From the NCBI GenBank assembly GCA_902591495.1, contig CACJAW010000018.1, positions 1 to 41,641 of the forward strand: 41,641 bases of DNA, in the 5' to 3' direction. Below are positions 9,340 through 18,330 of the stretch, piece by piece (the first letter of the stretch is position 1; each line of letters begins with the position of its first letter). Source of the DNA: an uncultured Pseudohongiella sp. (GTDB lineage: Bacteria; Pseudomonadota; Gammaproteobacteria; Pseudomonadales; Pseudohongiellaceae). The notes beneath the pieces were generated by a model that did not search any database, was not told where the DNA came from, and saw nothing but the letters and a program-made list of their open reading frames with translations. Made by a program: the position numbers and the translations under genes.

Positions 9340-10716
9340 CTATAGGGAGAATCCGCGCCTGTAATCCTTATCTAAATACTGGTTAGCTCCCTCATCGTTT
9401 TTGAACCTCATATTCGCTCCATCGTATTCCAGAATCTTGTTCTCGCCAGCTCGCATAGCCGCTATGTTGCCAAGCAACATAGTTTCAGAAAGTTGACCCG
9501 AATATTCGAAGTGAGACGTGGTGGTCTTGCTCCTGTCCTTTATTGCATCTATCCACTCTTGATATATTCCTGGAGACCTAGCCAGAGTCTTCGCCGGCTG
9601 CTGATAATCCTGGTGGACAGCATCAGGGATCAAGCACGGCTCTCGGCCATATACGTTGTGCATGAGAGTGTTTTTTTCACCTACTATCAAAACGCCCCCG
9701 TCTCGATTACCCATCATTCGGCCTTGTTCAAGAATCTCAGGCCTCTCTGGCAGAAGTCCTCCATCATACCAAGTCAAGTCCACCGCTGGTCGACTGCCTT
9801 TCTCTGGAAATCGAAAGTGTATCTTAGAGGCAATTGGAAAAGTCTCCATGCCATCGCCAAAACGACTCGAGCTGGCAGTGATTTGCACTGGCAGATCAAG
9901 ATCAAGAGCCCAGTAGGGATGATCAATTATATGGGCTCCCATATCCCCTACAACTCCGGTCCCAAAATCCAGCCAACCGCGCCAGTTAAACCGATGGTAT
10001 CTGTCCTCTAGGTACGGACGATATGGTGCGGCCCCCAACCATAGATCCCAGTCTACACTCGCAGGCACGGAGTCTTCCCCGCCAGGCCTCGCGATTCCTT
10101 GAGGCCAAACAGGTCGGTTCGTCCAACAATGGACCTCTCGAACGGTTCCAAGAATTCCATCGGCAACCCATTCGTTGATCAATCTCGCCCCCTCTTCAGC
10201 GTGGCCTTGATTGCCCATCTGAGACACAATGTTAGTTTCTTTTGCACGCCTAGCTAAGAATCGGGCCTCAGCTACCGTATGACATAAAGGCTTTTCAATG
10301 TATAAGTGTTTACCAAGATCCATCGCGCTAGAGGCAATAGGCGTGTGCATGTGGTCAGGTGTGCTTATTATGAGTGCATCTATTTCGGGCTCCTCGCTAA
10401 GCATTTCCCGGTAATCACGATAGGTCTTCGTCTTGCTGCGAAAAGCTCCAGCCCAATCTTCTCTCAGTGTCTGTGCAATCTCTCTGTCATCAATGTCACA
10501 AAGCGCATAAATATTTTCATGTGAGCAGGCCTGGATATTTGATCGTCCTCGCCCGCCAGCACCAACCGCAGCAATATTCAATTTGTCACTAGGTGCGATA
10601 TAGGCAGATCCCCCAAGTACGTGTCTGGGAACAATTAGAAATGCTGCTCCCTTAACAGTTTGTTCCAAAAATTCCCGACGATTACCTTGCTTATTTAAGA
10701 AACTCTTTTTAACCAT
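9340..10716 (-). CDS. Gfo/Idh/MocA family NAD(P)-dependent oxidoreductase, Tat-exported type
   Basis: I start at the ATG at 10716, which has GGTGGA just upstream. An in-frame GTG at 10725 would add three residues. The 458-residue protein has a Tat-like leader (NRREFLEQTVKGAAFLIVP), a Rossmann nucleotide-binding motif VGAGGRGRSN at residues 51-60, the catalytic EKP motif at 141-143, and a C-terminal alpha/beta substrate domain. Family members oxidise or reduce sugars and cyclitols at a ring carbon with bound NAD(P). The Tat-leader subgroup is common in planctomycetes, Bacteroidetes and marine bacteria. Substrate not assignable. It stands apart from its neighbours by more than 170 bases upstream. 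Confidence 0.87.
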   Translation of the reverse strand: MVKKSFLNKQGNRREFLEQTVKGAAFLIVPRHVLGGSAYIAPSDKLNIAAVGAGGRGRSNIQACSHENIYALCDIDDREIAQTLREDWAGAFRSKTKTYRDYREMLSEEPEIDALIISTPDHMHTPIASSAMDLGKHLYIEKPLCHTVAEARFLARRAKETNIVSQMGNQGHAEEGARLINEWVADGILGTVREVHCWTNRPVWPQGIARPGGEDSVPASVDWDLWLGAAPYRPYLEDRYHRFNWRGWLDFGTGVVGDMGAHIIDHPYWALDLDLPVQITASSSRFGDGMETFPIASKIHFRFPEKGSRPAVDLTWYDGGLLPERPEILEQGRMMGNRDGGVLIVGEKNTLMHNVYGREPCLIPDAVHQDYQQPAKTLARSPGIYQEWIDAIKDRSKTTTSHFEYSGQLSETMLLGNIAAMRAGENKILEYDGANMRFKNDEGANQYLDKDYRRGFSL

Positions 10717-10896
10717 ATGTTCCACCGCTTAGATGTCAGAGTTTAAAACTAGAGAACCTTTTTGAACAACGGACTATAACAATACAGACAAATTAATTGA
10801 ATCATCAAAATTAACTTAGCTCGTTGGTTATATCATTCGACAAGTCAATCAAACACAGGGATTCTCTGGTTTGAATTTTACCTTCCATAAGGTTGA

Positions 10897-11283
10897 TTAT
10901 TTTAGCTTTTCTATAAGCATAAAAGTTGCATTAGTTTTTGCCACCATTTTTTCGTTACAGAAGATCGCTATCTCGACCCTATAAAGCCTCTTTCCGGAAT
11001 GAATGACTTCTGCAATAGCTATTAACCGATTGCTCGTGGGTGGGCGAATAAAAGAGATACTTAGATCGGTTGTTGCTGTGATTGTGCCGCTTGGTCTTAC
11101 TGTTCTGACTGCCGCCCCTGCCGCTGTATCGGCAAGTGAAGCGAGGACTCCACCGTGGACTCTTCCACCATTATTTACATGATGATCACAAAGATTAACA
11201 GAGCACAGCACTCTACCCTCGGAAAATTCGTCAATGGAAATTCCTAAAAAAGCAGCGAAGGGGCTAAGGGGGGGGTTATCCAT
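10897..11283 (-). CDS. PaaI-type hotdog-fold thioesterase
   Basis: The 128-residue protein shows the hotdog thioesterase signature HHVNNGGRVHGGVLASLADTAAG. The Asn at residue 37 and the Asp at residue 52 are at the positions expected for the PaaI family active site. These enzymes hydrolyse acyl- or aryl-CoA thioesters in the cytoplasm. It is 42 bases downstream of trhO on the same strand and may be transcribed with it. The start ATG has a G-rich stretch (GGTGGGGG) a few bases upstream. Confidence 0.85.
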   Translation of the reverse strand: MDNPPLSPFAAFLGISIDEFSEGRVLCSVNLCDHHVNNGGRVHGGVLASLADTAAGAAVRTVRPSGTITATTDLSISFIRPPTSNRLIAIAEVIHSGKRLYRVEIAIFCNEKMVAKTNATFMLIEKLK

Positions 11284-11325
11284 CGGCCCCCACCCAATAA
11301 AATTCGATTAAGGCTACCGTTAACT

Positions 11326-12336
11326 TCATTGCTGTGACTTCCTCTTATTCGCGCTACGTTGCATCTCCTTACTACTGACTTTTTCAAGCTTTCGCCTCTT
11401 GATTGTAGCTTGCATGGGCTGCCCAATGTGGGGCTCGCCCCGTTTGCCCGCCAGTCGCATTTGCTTCTCTCTCTCCGAAAAACGATCAATCTGCTCTTTC
11501 GAATGCTTGCCCCAACAGAAGTGGCAGCTCACGCCCTTTACATATTCCTTTTTTTTCTTATCTGCTTCAGTAATGGGCATCCGGCAGGCATGGCATTGAT
11601 CATATGATCCCCTTTCCAACTTGTGGTTAACAGCTACGCGATTATCAAAAACAAAGCATTCGCCCTTCCACTTTGACTCTTCTTCCGCAACGTTTTCAAG
11701 ATACTTCAATATGCCACCCTTCAGGTGATAAACATCCTTAAAACCTTTTTGTTTAAGAAAAGCGGTTGATTTTTCGCAACGGATCCCCCCAGTACAAAAC
11801 ATAGCTATCTTTTTATGTTTGCTAGGGTCTAGATTTTTCTCAACATATTCTGGGAATTCTCTAAAAGAACTGGTCTTAGGATTGATTGCATTTTGAAAAG
11901 TACCAATTTCGATCTCATATTCATTTCGGGTATCCAATAACAAGACTTCCGGATCATTTATTAGAGAGTTCCATTTTTCAGGATCAACATAAGTACCAGC
12001 GCTGTGAGTGGGATCTATCCCCTCAACACCCATTGTCACGATCTCTTTTTTAACTTTAACTTTACTTCGGTAGAAGGGGTTTGATGCAGAATGCGATTCT
12101 TTAACCTCTATATCTTTAAAAAGATCGTCTTGTTTAATCCAAGCTATGATTCTGTCGATTCCTCCCCTAGAGCCGGCAATTGTGCCATTAATACCCTCCT
12201 TCGCAAGAAGCAAAGTCCCACGAACATCGTGCGACAGCATTCGCTCTAATAAGGGCTCCTTAAAGGTTCGGTAATTCGTAAATTTGGTAAAACAATAAAG
12301 CGCAACGATAACGCATCTGTGTGGAGAATCATTCAT
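11326..12336 (-). CDS. trhO: tRNA uridine(34) hydroxylase TrhO (rhodanese-type)
   Basis: The start is set at the ATG at 12336 ([16 protein letters not shown]), because the longer frame to 12432 carries a tail not seen in the family. The 336-residue size fits TrhO/YceA (about 330-350). An N-terminal acylphosphatase-like domain with [15 protein letters not shown] is followed by a rhodanese domain with the active-site loop [10 protein letters not shown] (Cys181), then a Cys-rich segment ([22 protein letters not shown]) typical of the family. TrhO makes 5-hydroxyuridine at the wobble position of certain tRNAs. The downstream thioesterase gene may share the transcript. Confidence 0.92.
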   Translation of the reverse strand: MNDSPHRCVIVALYCFTKFTNYRTFKEPLLERMLSHDVRGTLLLAKEGINGTIAGSRGGIDRIIAWIKQDDLFKDIEVKESHSASNPFYRSKVKVKKEIVTMGVEGIDPTHSAGTYVDPEKWNSLINDPEVLLLDTRNEYEIEIGTFQNAINPKTSSFREFPEYVEKNLDPSKHKKIAMFCTGGIRCEKSTAFLKQKGFKDVYHLKGGILKYLENVAEEESKWKGECFVFDNRVAVNHKLERGSYDQCHACRMPITEADKKKKEYVKGVSCHFCWGKHSKEQIDRFSEREKQMRLAGKRGEPHIGQPMQATIKRRKLEKVSSKEMQRSANKRKSQQ

Positions 12337-12620
12337 TATAAATCTCAGTACTAGCCGGAACGTAAAACCGGTGCAATAGAACGAGAGCTTATCAGTGCTC
12401 CTAGCCTTTGTGCCAGTAGAAAGTAAGTTCAAATCTTATTCCCTGGGCAAGATAAAGGCTATTCAATCAACAAAAGCATACACCGATGGTACATAAGCAC
12501 CAGTTTTTCGACCTTTTATTCTAATAGGTTTACTCTTTTTTAGAACTTACAAACCTATGACTCGAAGCAATTTCAGGTTAATCTTAAAAGTGGAATACGA
12601 ATATAATGAGAGGAAAAACA

Positions 12621-13106
12621 ATGAAATCCCCTAAATCTTATCTATCGACCCTTTTCTCAATGGTGCTCCTAAGTGTAATCTCAACCATAACCGTAAGTGT
12701 TGAACCTGATGACTTAGGCTTCATCATCGCGCAGCCGGAGGACCTCTTCACTGACGGTGCGCGGAGCGAGGTAATCTATGGGGACCCTTCCCAACCGGGT
12801 CTTTATGTTATGAGAATCACATTTACTCCTGGTTCTGGGAGTAGGCCTCATTTTCATAGCACAGCTCGATACATAACAGTGATCAAAGGCACCTGGCACA
12901 CGTCTTGGGGACCCAAATCAGATGTTTACAATCCCGTCGATATGATGCCTGTCGCCGAGGGCACTTTTATTTATCAGCCACCCGAGGGCCATCATTACGA
13001 CATGGCAAAGGATGAAGAAGTTATCGTTCAGATAATGGGGATGGGACCGGTAATCACAACGCAAATTCCGCAACCAGTGATCATCGATTCGCCCACCAGA
13101 AGGTAA
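12621..13106 (+). CDS. Exported cupin-domain protein
   Basis: The ATG at 12621 is preferred over one at 12606 because AGAGGA (12609-12614) sits at ideal spacing before it. The 161-residue protein has a signal peptide (MKSPKSYLSTLFSMVLLSVI) and one cupin domain with the two metal-binding blocks HFHSTARYITVIKGTWHTSWG and GTFIYQPPEGHHYDM. His residues in both blocks suggest a bound metal. Small periplasmic cupins are usually of unknown function. It is flanked by genes on the other strand and seems monocistronic. Confidence 0.83.
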   Translation: MKSPKSYLSTLFSMVLLSVISTITVSVEPDDLGFIIAQPEDLFTDGARSEVIYGDPSQPGLYVMRITFTPGSGSRPHFHSTARYITVIKGTWHTSWGPKSDVYNPVDMMPVAEGTFIYQPPEGHHYDMAKDEEVIVQIMGMGPVITTQIPQPVIIDSPTRR

Positions 13107-13136
13107 GCAGATCGTCAGAAGAAACTATCTGGGACT

Positions 13137-14003
13137 TTAAGCGTTATTTGTTAAATCGGAAACCACCGGAAGTTTGCCCGGTAAACCCCATTCAGCCCAG
13201 CTGCCGTCGTAGACTGATAGCTTACTAAAACCAGCTACGTCGGCTGCCAGCGTAAGAATGCAGGCGGTGATACCCGAGCCACAAGAGGTAATTATTGCAT
13301 CTTGGTGGTCTAAGCTCAGGTTGATAAAAATCTCTTGCAACTCTGACACTGATTTCAAAAGACCACCATTTAAAACCTCTGGAAAAGGGAGATTTTTGGC
13401 ATTCGGCATGTGCCCACAACGAACTCCGGGCCTAGGTTCTGGATCCAGTCCTTTAAAGCGGCGTTCCGAACGCGCGTCCAGCACTGCACAATTTGGACTA
13501 TCCAATCCTTCCAAGACCACCTCAAAATCACAGAATAAATCCTTTCTTAACTCGGCAACAAAATTCCCAATGGAACCCTCTGAAAATTTTTCCGATACGA
13601 TTCTGTTTTCTGAAAGCCACTTAGGGAGACCCCCATCAAGGACGGCAACCCGATCATGACCCATGGCTCTGAACATCCACCAGGCTCTGGGGCTCGCATA
13701 TAAGCCTACATCATCATAAACGATAACTGTGCTTGTCGTGTTAATACCCAGCTTTCTTACCTCCTCCTCAAACAAGTCTTGTTCCGGCATCATGTGAGGC
13801 AAGGATGAATTCGGTTTACAAACCACCTTGTCATAATCGAAGCGTCGTGCTCCTGGTATGACCGAGAACTGTCCGTCACAGTTCACTGAAAAGTAACCTG
13901 GCACCACTGGTGGGACTGATGAATCAAGAAGAACCAAGTCTGATGCACCAATTTCTTTCTCTAACCAATCTGTACCGACAATAGACGAGGGGATGTTTAA
14001 CAT
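13137..14003 (-). CDS. sseA: 3-mercaptopyruvate sulfurtransferase
   Basis: The 288-residue protein has two rhodanese domains, the first inactive and the second with the active-site loop CGSGITA (Cys241). That loop is the form characteristic of mercaptopyruvate sulfurtransferase; thiosulfate rhodaneses have a CRKGVTA type loop. Length and loop match E. coli SseA (281 residues). It moves sulfur from 3-mercaptopyruvate to thiols or cyanide in the cytoplasm. The gene lies 34 bases downstream of the DUF3014 gene on the same strand. Assignment of the family is firm; the precise physiological acceptor is not known. Confidence 0.9.
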   Translation of the reverse strand: MLNIPSSIVGTDWLEKEIGASDLVLLDSSVPPVVPGYFSVNCDGQFSVIPGARRFDYDKVVCKPNSSLPHMMPEQDLFEEEVRKLGINTTSTVIVYDDVGLYASPRAWWMFRAMGHDRVAVLDGGLPKWLSENRIVSEKFSEGSIGNFVAELRKDLFCDFEVVLEGLDSPNCAVLDARSERRFKGLDPEPRPGVRCGHMPNAKNLPFPEVLNGGLLKSVSELQEIFINLSLDHQDAIITSCGSGITACILTLAADVAGFSKLSVYDGSWAEWGLPGKLPVVSDLTNNA

Positions 14004-14037
14004 AATTAGTCTCAGTAGGATTTATCGCAAAATCTGT

Positions 14038-14955
14038 CTAGAGTTTTGTCAAAAATTCTCTCAACTTAGCTTTCAAGGCTGACGTGTTGTCGGGCCCAAT
14101 ACGTAAAAGTTGTTTGTGAACTTCCGCTAGATTTTCAACACTCGAGTCAGCATAGAGATACATCACTGAAGGCTTGACTAGCTGGTATGGGCCCTCCATG
14201 TTAGTGGTGCGCAATACATTATTTATTGCTGCTCGGAGCGTTTCATCAAAGCTTACATTTCGAAACCCAATCTCTGCATAGGCCTGTTGAAACAATGGCG
14301 AAAGCATTTGATAGATAATTACAGCAGAATCTGTATCAGTTTCAACGAAAGTACTTACCACTTGGTCAAACCTTGAATGTGCAACTTGATCCATAACAAA
14401 AAGATTGTCATCTATCTCACTAACTGGCATCTCTTGTCCTAGACCCTTATAGGGAAGACCGGTTTGAGGAAACTCTCCGCGGCTGATATTTTCAACAAAA
14501 ACAACAAATTTACGGACAATTTGGTCCTCAGCGAGTGCATTCACTAAAGCCATACCATTTTGAAGCGTTTGAAGGGTCTCAAAAACAAAGGGGTCCGAGT
14601 CCGTTAAGGTAGGCAACTCGATAACGTTTGTCTCATCTTCGTTAAGTTCAGGCTCGGGTGCCAGTTCCACCGGCTCCACCTCTTCTGGAAGCGTCGCAAT
14701 TTCTGGTTCTGATAGAGCTACAGAGGCTGGCGCCTGCTGGGGCTGCAACCGGATCTGCGGCAGTGGGCTATTGGGTTGGGTTGAAGGTGCGGGAGAGGGC
14801 GAAGGCGCTGGTGAGTTTTCGACAACACTAACAGGAGGCTCAATAACTAATGTCGTCGTTCCCTCAGGAGAGTCTACCGTCAGCGCAAAATAGACCAAAG
14901 ATAAAAGCGTTAGAATAGCAACCGCAGCAATGACGAAAAGTCCCGACTTTGTCAT
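14038..14955 (-). CDS. DUF3014 family membrane-anchored protein
   Basis: The 305-residue protein has an N-terminal membrane anchor (about residues 5-26). A long Pro-, Ser- and Glu-rich linker (about 30-115) follows, then the DUF3014 domain, recognised by LPTLTDSDPFVFETLQTL, the central DQVAHSRFDQVVSTFVETD and the closing QLLRIGPDNTSALKAKL. The family is common in Gammaproteobacteria and has no known function. The layout suggests a periplasmic globular domain held away from the inner membrane by a flexible linker. It is upstream of the sulfurtransferase gene in the same direction. Confidence 0.85.
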   Translation of the reverse strand: MTKSGLFVIAAVAILTLLSLVYFALTVDSPEGTTTLVIEPPVSVVENSPAPSPSPAPSTQPNSPLPQIRLQPQQAPASVALSEPEIATLPEEVEPVELAPEPELNEDETNVIELPTLTDSDPFVFETLQTLQNGMALVNALAEDQIVRKFVVFVENISRGEFPQTGLPYKGLGQEMPVSEIDDNLFVMDQVAHSRFDQVVSTFVETDTDSAVIIYQMLSPLFQQAYAEIGFRNVSFDETLRAAINNVLRTTNMEGPYQLVKPSVMYLYADSSVENLAEVHKQLLRIGPDNTSALKAKLREFLTKL

Positions 14956-15170
14956 TTTTTATCTACCCCCCAAATATACTTTTAGAACACGTATTTTTGC
15001 ATAGCGCCTACAGGTGCGACAACTAACTCAAGCAACTAATCTTAATGAAGCCACTTTGTGGCAGGTTTCGGACACTTTTAAGAGAAAACGCCTTTCTAAC
15101 AAGCGCAGGGAAGTTCTGAGCTTCAAATATAAGCTAATTTGGGTAAGCTAGCGATTCTAGAAACCAAACA

Positions 15171-15201
15171 AAAACCCGCATGCTTTCACATGCGGGTTTT
15201 T
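15171..15201 (-). terminator. Rho-independent terminator after peroxiredoxin selenoprotein
   Basis: The inverted repeat AAAACCCGCATG/CATGCGGGTTTT (15171-15182 and 15189-15200) has a CTTTCA loop and A/T runs on both sides, so it can work in both directions. It lies just beyond the stop codon of the minus-strand peroxiredoxin gene. Confidence 0.92.
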
Positions 15202-15224
15202 GACAATACTTGAACTATCAATAG

Positions 15225-15767
15225 CTATATTTTTTCGAAACCCAACGATTCCATATTAGCTACTAAATCTCGGCCCGCCGTTGCAGGGTTGGTCTCTTTA
15301 TCAATTTTCAGAATAGTGCCATCTGAATCTATGTAAAAAGTCCAACGGCTAGCAAATCCAGCCGCCATTAAAACATCATATTCTCCAGCCATCTCCTTGG
15401 TTGGATCAGACAGGATCGGAAAGTTTGCTTCATGCTCTGCAGCAAAAGCTGTATTGTCCTCCAGCGTATCTACACTGGCCATAAAATATGCAACATCAAA
15501 ACCTTGAATCTCTCTTGCACTGTCACGCAGCGCTTTACATTGCATAGTTCAGCCACCAGTAAATGCTTTTGGGAAAAAAGCAATGACTACAGGCTTATCC
15601 CCTGCAAACTGAGATAGGGAATAGGTTTCCCCATCTGAACCCTGCAAACTAAAATCAGGCGCTTTATCACCTACTTCAAGAGCTGCAGCGAACTGACTTC
15701 CTAGAGCCATAACTGCTACCAAAAAGGGCAGTAAGACTCGAGGCAGTCTATTGGCAAATTGAGACAT
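15225..15767 (-). CDS. Exported peroxiredoxin with selenocysteine at the peroxidatic position (in-frame TGA)
   Basis: Two ORFs in the same frame, 15549-15767 and 15225-15545, are separated only by one TGA codon (15551-15549) and together encode one 180-residue peroxiredoxin. The sequence before the TGA is AFFPKAFTGG and after it TMQCKALRDSA. The TGA falls exactly where the catalytic Cys of BCP/AhpC-type peroxiredoxins (PKxFTxGCT) belongs, giving Sec73 with a candidate resolving Cys at 77. A signal peptide (residues 1 to about 29) implies a periplasmic enzyme reducing peroxides with thiols. The ribosome binding site GGAGGAG is strong, the downstream half keeps family features (DTLEDNTAFAAEHEANFPIL, SDPTKEMAGEYDV, ASRWTFYID), and a SECIS-like hairpin follows the TGA. 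Peroxiredoxin selenoproteins are known from marine bacteria. A frame-disrupting error or pseudogene is much less likely because nothing else is broken. Confidence 0.88.
15517..15551 (-). promoter_or_regulatory. Putative bacterial SECIS element with its UGA
   Basis: In the mRNA the UGA (15551-15549) is followed after 15 bases by a 6-bp stem GCGCUG/CAGUGC (15533-15528 and 15522-15517, one G-U pair). It closes a five-base loop CGUGA with G in its second place and a GU step. The loop begins 22 bases after the UGA. Stem length, distance and loop G fit what is known of bacterial SECIS hairpins read by SelB. Confidence 0.65.
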
Positions 15768-15922
15768 AATCTCCTCCAGTAAACATTTTTAGATCGACCT
15801 CCTCAAACATTTGGGCCAACCGATTTCTTCTTACCTTTTGTAGGGTAAAAATTTCCGCCAAAATCTAATCGACTTCGGCCTAACAGCAGTATAAATGTTT
15901 TTTATCAAAAATACGCTCTATT

Positions 15923-16969
15923 TTAGAACAAAAAAGGCTTTTCCGAGCCTCGGAGAAGCCGCTCTGATTCGATGACCAGAAGGCTAATTTGTGTGTCTAT
16001 ATTTTGTTTTTCGCCCTTGGTTAGATCAGTGCTGTTATTCCTTATACTCTCAAGCTTGCCAATCGATCGGGATACGGCTCTAGTATGTCGACTCAGAGCG
16101 AAGCGCTTGGCCTCCCTCTGAGACTGGCGGTACCGAGGATTCTCAACTTGAACTGAGTAACACTGCCGGACTACTTGGCCTTGCGGGTTTCGCATATTTC
16201 TGCATCTAGTCTGATTGATGAATGGGCTCGCGGTACCTTGGAAACTTGTATAGGGCATTGATGCGACATAGCGAGCGAGCGTCATATCAACTTGAGTTTT
16301 TGCGTAAAGTACATCTAACATGTTCTTATTCTGCAAATCCGTTTCTTGTTCCGCCTTTGAAATAACTCGACTATAAAAACTACTTATTTCCCCCGCTGTG
16401 AGTATCAGGGACTGCCCTGATAGATTAAACAAATTCTCTTGAATTACTCGCAACTTCCACGCACCGTAGAACCGAAGCGTATCCAGATATTCAGTATCTC
16501 GCGAAGAAAAAGTCCTGCTCGAAATTAAATACTCTAACTCATAGAAATCATCTGCCGAACGCCAATCTTGAACCTTTATCTGATTTTCTATAAGCAGTCG
16601 TAGGAGTTGAATTTGCTCCGCACTATACAGACCCAAATTTATTCGAGCAATCTGAAGGGCGTCTAACAAAATGTCAGAGGCACTCTCATAGTCGTCGAGT
16701 TCTCTATGAAGCTCGGCAAGACTCCAGTAGGCTTCAATAAGAGACTGATCATAGATACCTACATTAGACTGAATTTTTTCAATTCCCGCCCGCCTAGTTT
16801 CAATTTCCTGATTTATCTCTTTGATCCTCTGCTCAGAAATTTCTGCCAATTCTTCCTCAATGTCACCAGTCTGAGCAAAAAGATCTGAGCTAATAAAAAA
16901 ATGAAGAGAGAGGCTCGAAATCTTCAAAAGAGATACAAAATTTTTCTTCTTTATTTTAATAGGAGTCAC
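15923..16969 (-). CDS. Exported helical (TPR-like) protein of unknown function
   Basis: The 348-residue frame begins with a GTG (16969), the only start that includes the export signal (IKIKKKNFVSLLKISSLSLH and onward to FAQ). A helical, coiled-coil-like stretch rich in Glu, Ile and Lys (about residues 38-70) leads into repeat-like helices. EAYWSLAELHRELDDYESAS is a TPR-type unit and more weakly repeated units follow. The C-terminal part is Arg- and Ser-rich and has a Cys pair in CRNMRNPQGQVVRQCYSV. No specific family is recognised. It follows the cyclase-family gene by 25 bases on the same strand, so they likely form an operon. A role as a periplasmic scaffold is only a guess. Confidence 0.72.
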   Translation of the reverse strand: MTPIKIKKKNFVSLLKISSLSLHFFISSDLFAQTGDIEEELAEISEQRIKEINQEIETRRAGIEKIQSNVGIYDQSLIEAYWSLAELHRELDDYESASDILLDALQIARINLGLYSAEQIQLLRLLIENQIKVQDWRSADDFYELEYLISSRTFSSRDTEYLDTLRFYGAWKLRVIQENLFNLSGQSLILTAGEISSFYSRVISKAEQETDLQNKNMLDVLYAKTQVDMTLARYVASMPYTSFQGTASPFINQTRCRNMRNPQGQVVRQCYSVQVENPRYRQSQREAKRFALSRHTRAVSRSIGKLESIRNNSTDLTKGEKQNIDTQISLLVIESERLLRGSEKPFLF

Positions 16970-16994
16970 TCTGATAACAATTAACCAAAAAAAT

Positions 16995-17984
16995 TTAAAA
17001 GGTTGCTATCGGATTCAACGGCGAACCGGTACCCCCACCTACTCGGAGCGGCGCGGTGGTGAACAGAAACGCAGCTCTTTCATGAACAACAGCTTCCTCT
17101 GCGACGGCCTTGAGGTCTAGATTATCCAAAATCGGCATCCCTAAGGCTACCAGTACCAAAGCATGCACCGGTTGGGGAAAATTTGGCACACCAGATGGTC
17201 TAACGTCCAAAGCGCTGTCACTTCCAACGATGGATACATCGCGCTCTTTAAGCCACGCAACCGATGAAGCATGTAAGCCTGCCGAATCCTTTGAAAGATC
17301 CCAAGGACCAACCGACTCGCGGCGAGACCATCGTCCCGTCCTTATCAATACAACATCACCTTTACCAATGGTAATACCGTGTTCCTCCTCCCACTCATCA
17401 AGCCATTCAGGAGTAATAGCGGTGCCATTTTCCAACCAGTCTACGCCTTTGAGTCTCGGAAAATCCATGATAATTCCCCGACTAAAAATTCCATGCTCGA
17501 ACGAGGTAATCGCCAACTGAGCACAACCTTCCTCCGTGACCTCCTCCTCAGAGTAGCCATTATACATTGTGCCAAACTGGAACCTATGACAAAGAGCATC
17601 GAGATGCGAGTGAGCATATCCATGATAGCTAACACCCAAAAAATCTCCCGACCAAGGACCTGGACTCGAGCCTACCGACGTCATTCGATGATCATAGGGA
17701 TTTCCGTTGTCTGCCGCCTCTTCGGTGAGAATTTCATGAGCCATTGAGACTGATACTCCTGTCTCCACGAGTCCCGCAGCCGCAATTCTTATCTCAGGCG
17801 TTATATGATTCACCGTACCCATTTGATCGTCAGCCCCCCATCTACCCCAATTCGACAGGGTTTCAAACAACCCATTTACCTCCTCTAAATTGAGATCATC
17901 TTGCCCAATAGCGGGCAAGCTTTGCAAAACTAGGGGCAGACAAAAACTCATCATTAGGAAATTTTTATAAATTTTAGTAATCAT
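16995..17984 (-). CDS. Exported cyclase-family (kynurenine formamidase-like) hydrolase
   Basis: The 329-residue protein has a signal peptide ending near residue 27, followed by a PF04199-type cyclase domain. The metal-binding motif HSHLDALCH is at residues 125-133, and further conserved blocks are GKGDVVLIRTGRW and HALVLVALGMPILDNLDL. Relatives hydrolyse amides such as N-formylkynurenine or act on cyclic compounds, using a divalent metal. The exported, roughly 300-residue subgroup has no well-defined substrate. A strong GGAGG ribosome binding site precedes the ATG at 17984. The exported helical-protein gene follows 25 bases downstream. It is divergent from the second quinoprotein gene. Confidence 0.87.
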   Translation of the reverse strand: MITKIYKNFLMMSFCLPLVLQSLPAIGQDDLNLEEVNGLFETLSNWGRWGADDQMGTVNHITPEIRIAAAGLVETGVSVSMAHEILTEEAADNGNPYDHRMTSVGSSPGPWSGDFLGVSYHGYAHSHLDALCHRFQFGTMYNGYSEEEVTEEGCAQLAITSFEHGIFSRGIIMDFPRLKGVDWLENGTAITPEWLDEWEEEHGITIGKGDVVLIRTGRWSRRESVGPWDLSKDSAGLHASSVAWLKERDVSIVGSDSALDVRPSGVPNFPQPVHALVLVALGMPILDNLDLKAVAEEAVVHERAAFLFTTAPLRVGGGTGSPLNPIATF

Positions 17985-18330
17985 TTTGGCATCCTCCTGC
18001 GACAGAACTTTAATGTAATCAGCCCTAAATCATAGGCAATCAAGATAGAAACCTAAATACTTATTTTCGAATTGGCTCCTAGATTTTTATTAGAACTAGT
18101 CTTAGATCCATGAATCTCGGGTGTGCGCTTGCATCGTCAGTGACACAAGCTATTTTGAGGCTCTGAAAGTCAAATAATAATAATCGACGGCAATTATTCA
18201 TAATTCAATTAAATTCCGTAGTTTTATCGACATGACAAGAACCGCTAGCTGAGTTAACCTCCAGACTAAATTTACGAAAAAGGCTGACCTATTAATAGGA
18301 TTCGGCTAAATCATGATGGGAGTACTGATA
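17985..18330. other. Divergent intergenic region with 12-bp palindrome
   Basis: This 346-base region separates the cyclase-family operon from the quinoprotein operon. It has no convincing ORF or RNA. A perfect palindrome CCTATTAATAGG lies at 18288-18299, about 30 bases before the quinoprotein start codon; its centre is also AT-rich enough to serve as a -10 element. Start region detail: GGGAG (18318-18322) fits the ATG at 18331. Confidence 0.5.

Noticed and set aside
12337..12432. 32-residue N-terminal extension of TrhO
   Set aside because: The extension has no family counterpart and no ribosome binding site; MNDSPHRC at 12336 matches the usual length.
15225..15767. Two separate short proteins, or a frameshifted peroxiredoxin pseudogene
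   Set aside because: The two halves share one frame, are split by a single TGA at the catalytic position, are otherwise intact, and are followed by a SECIS-like hairpin.
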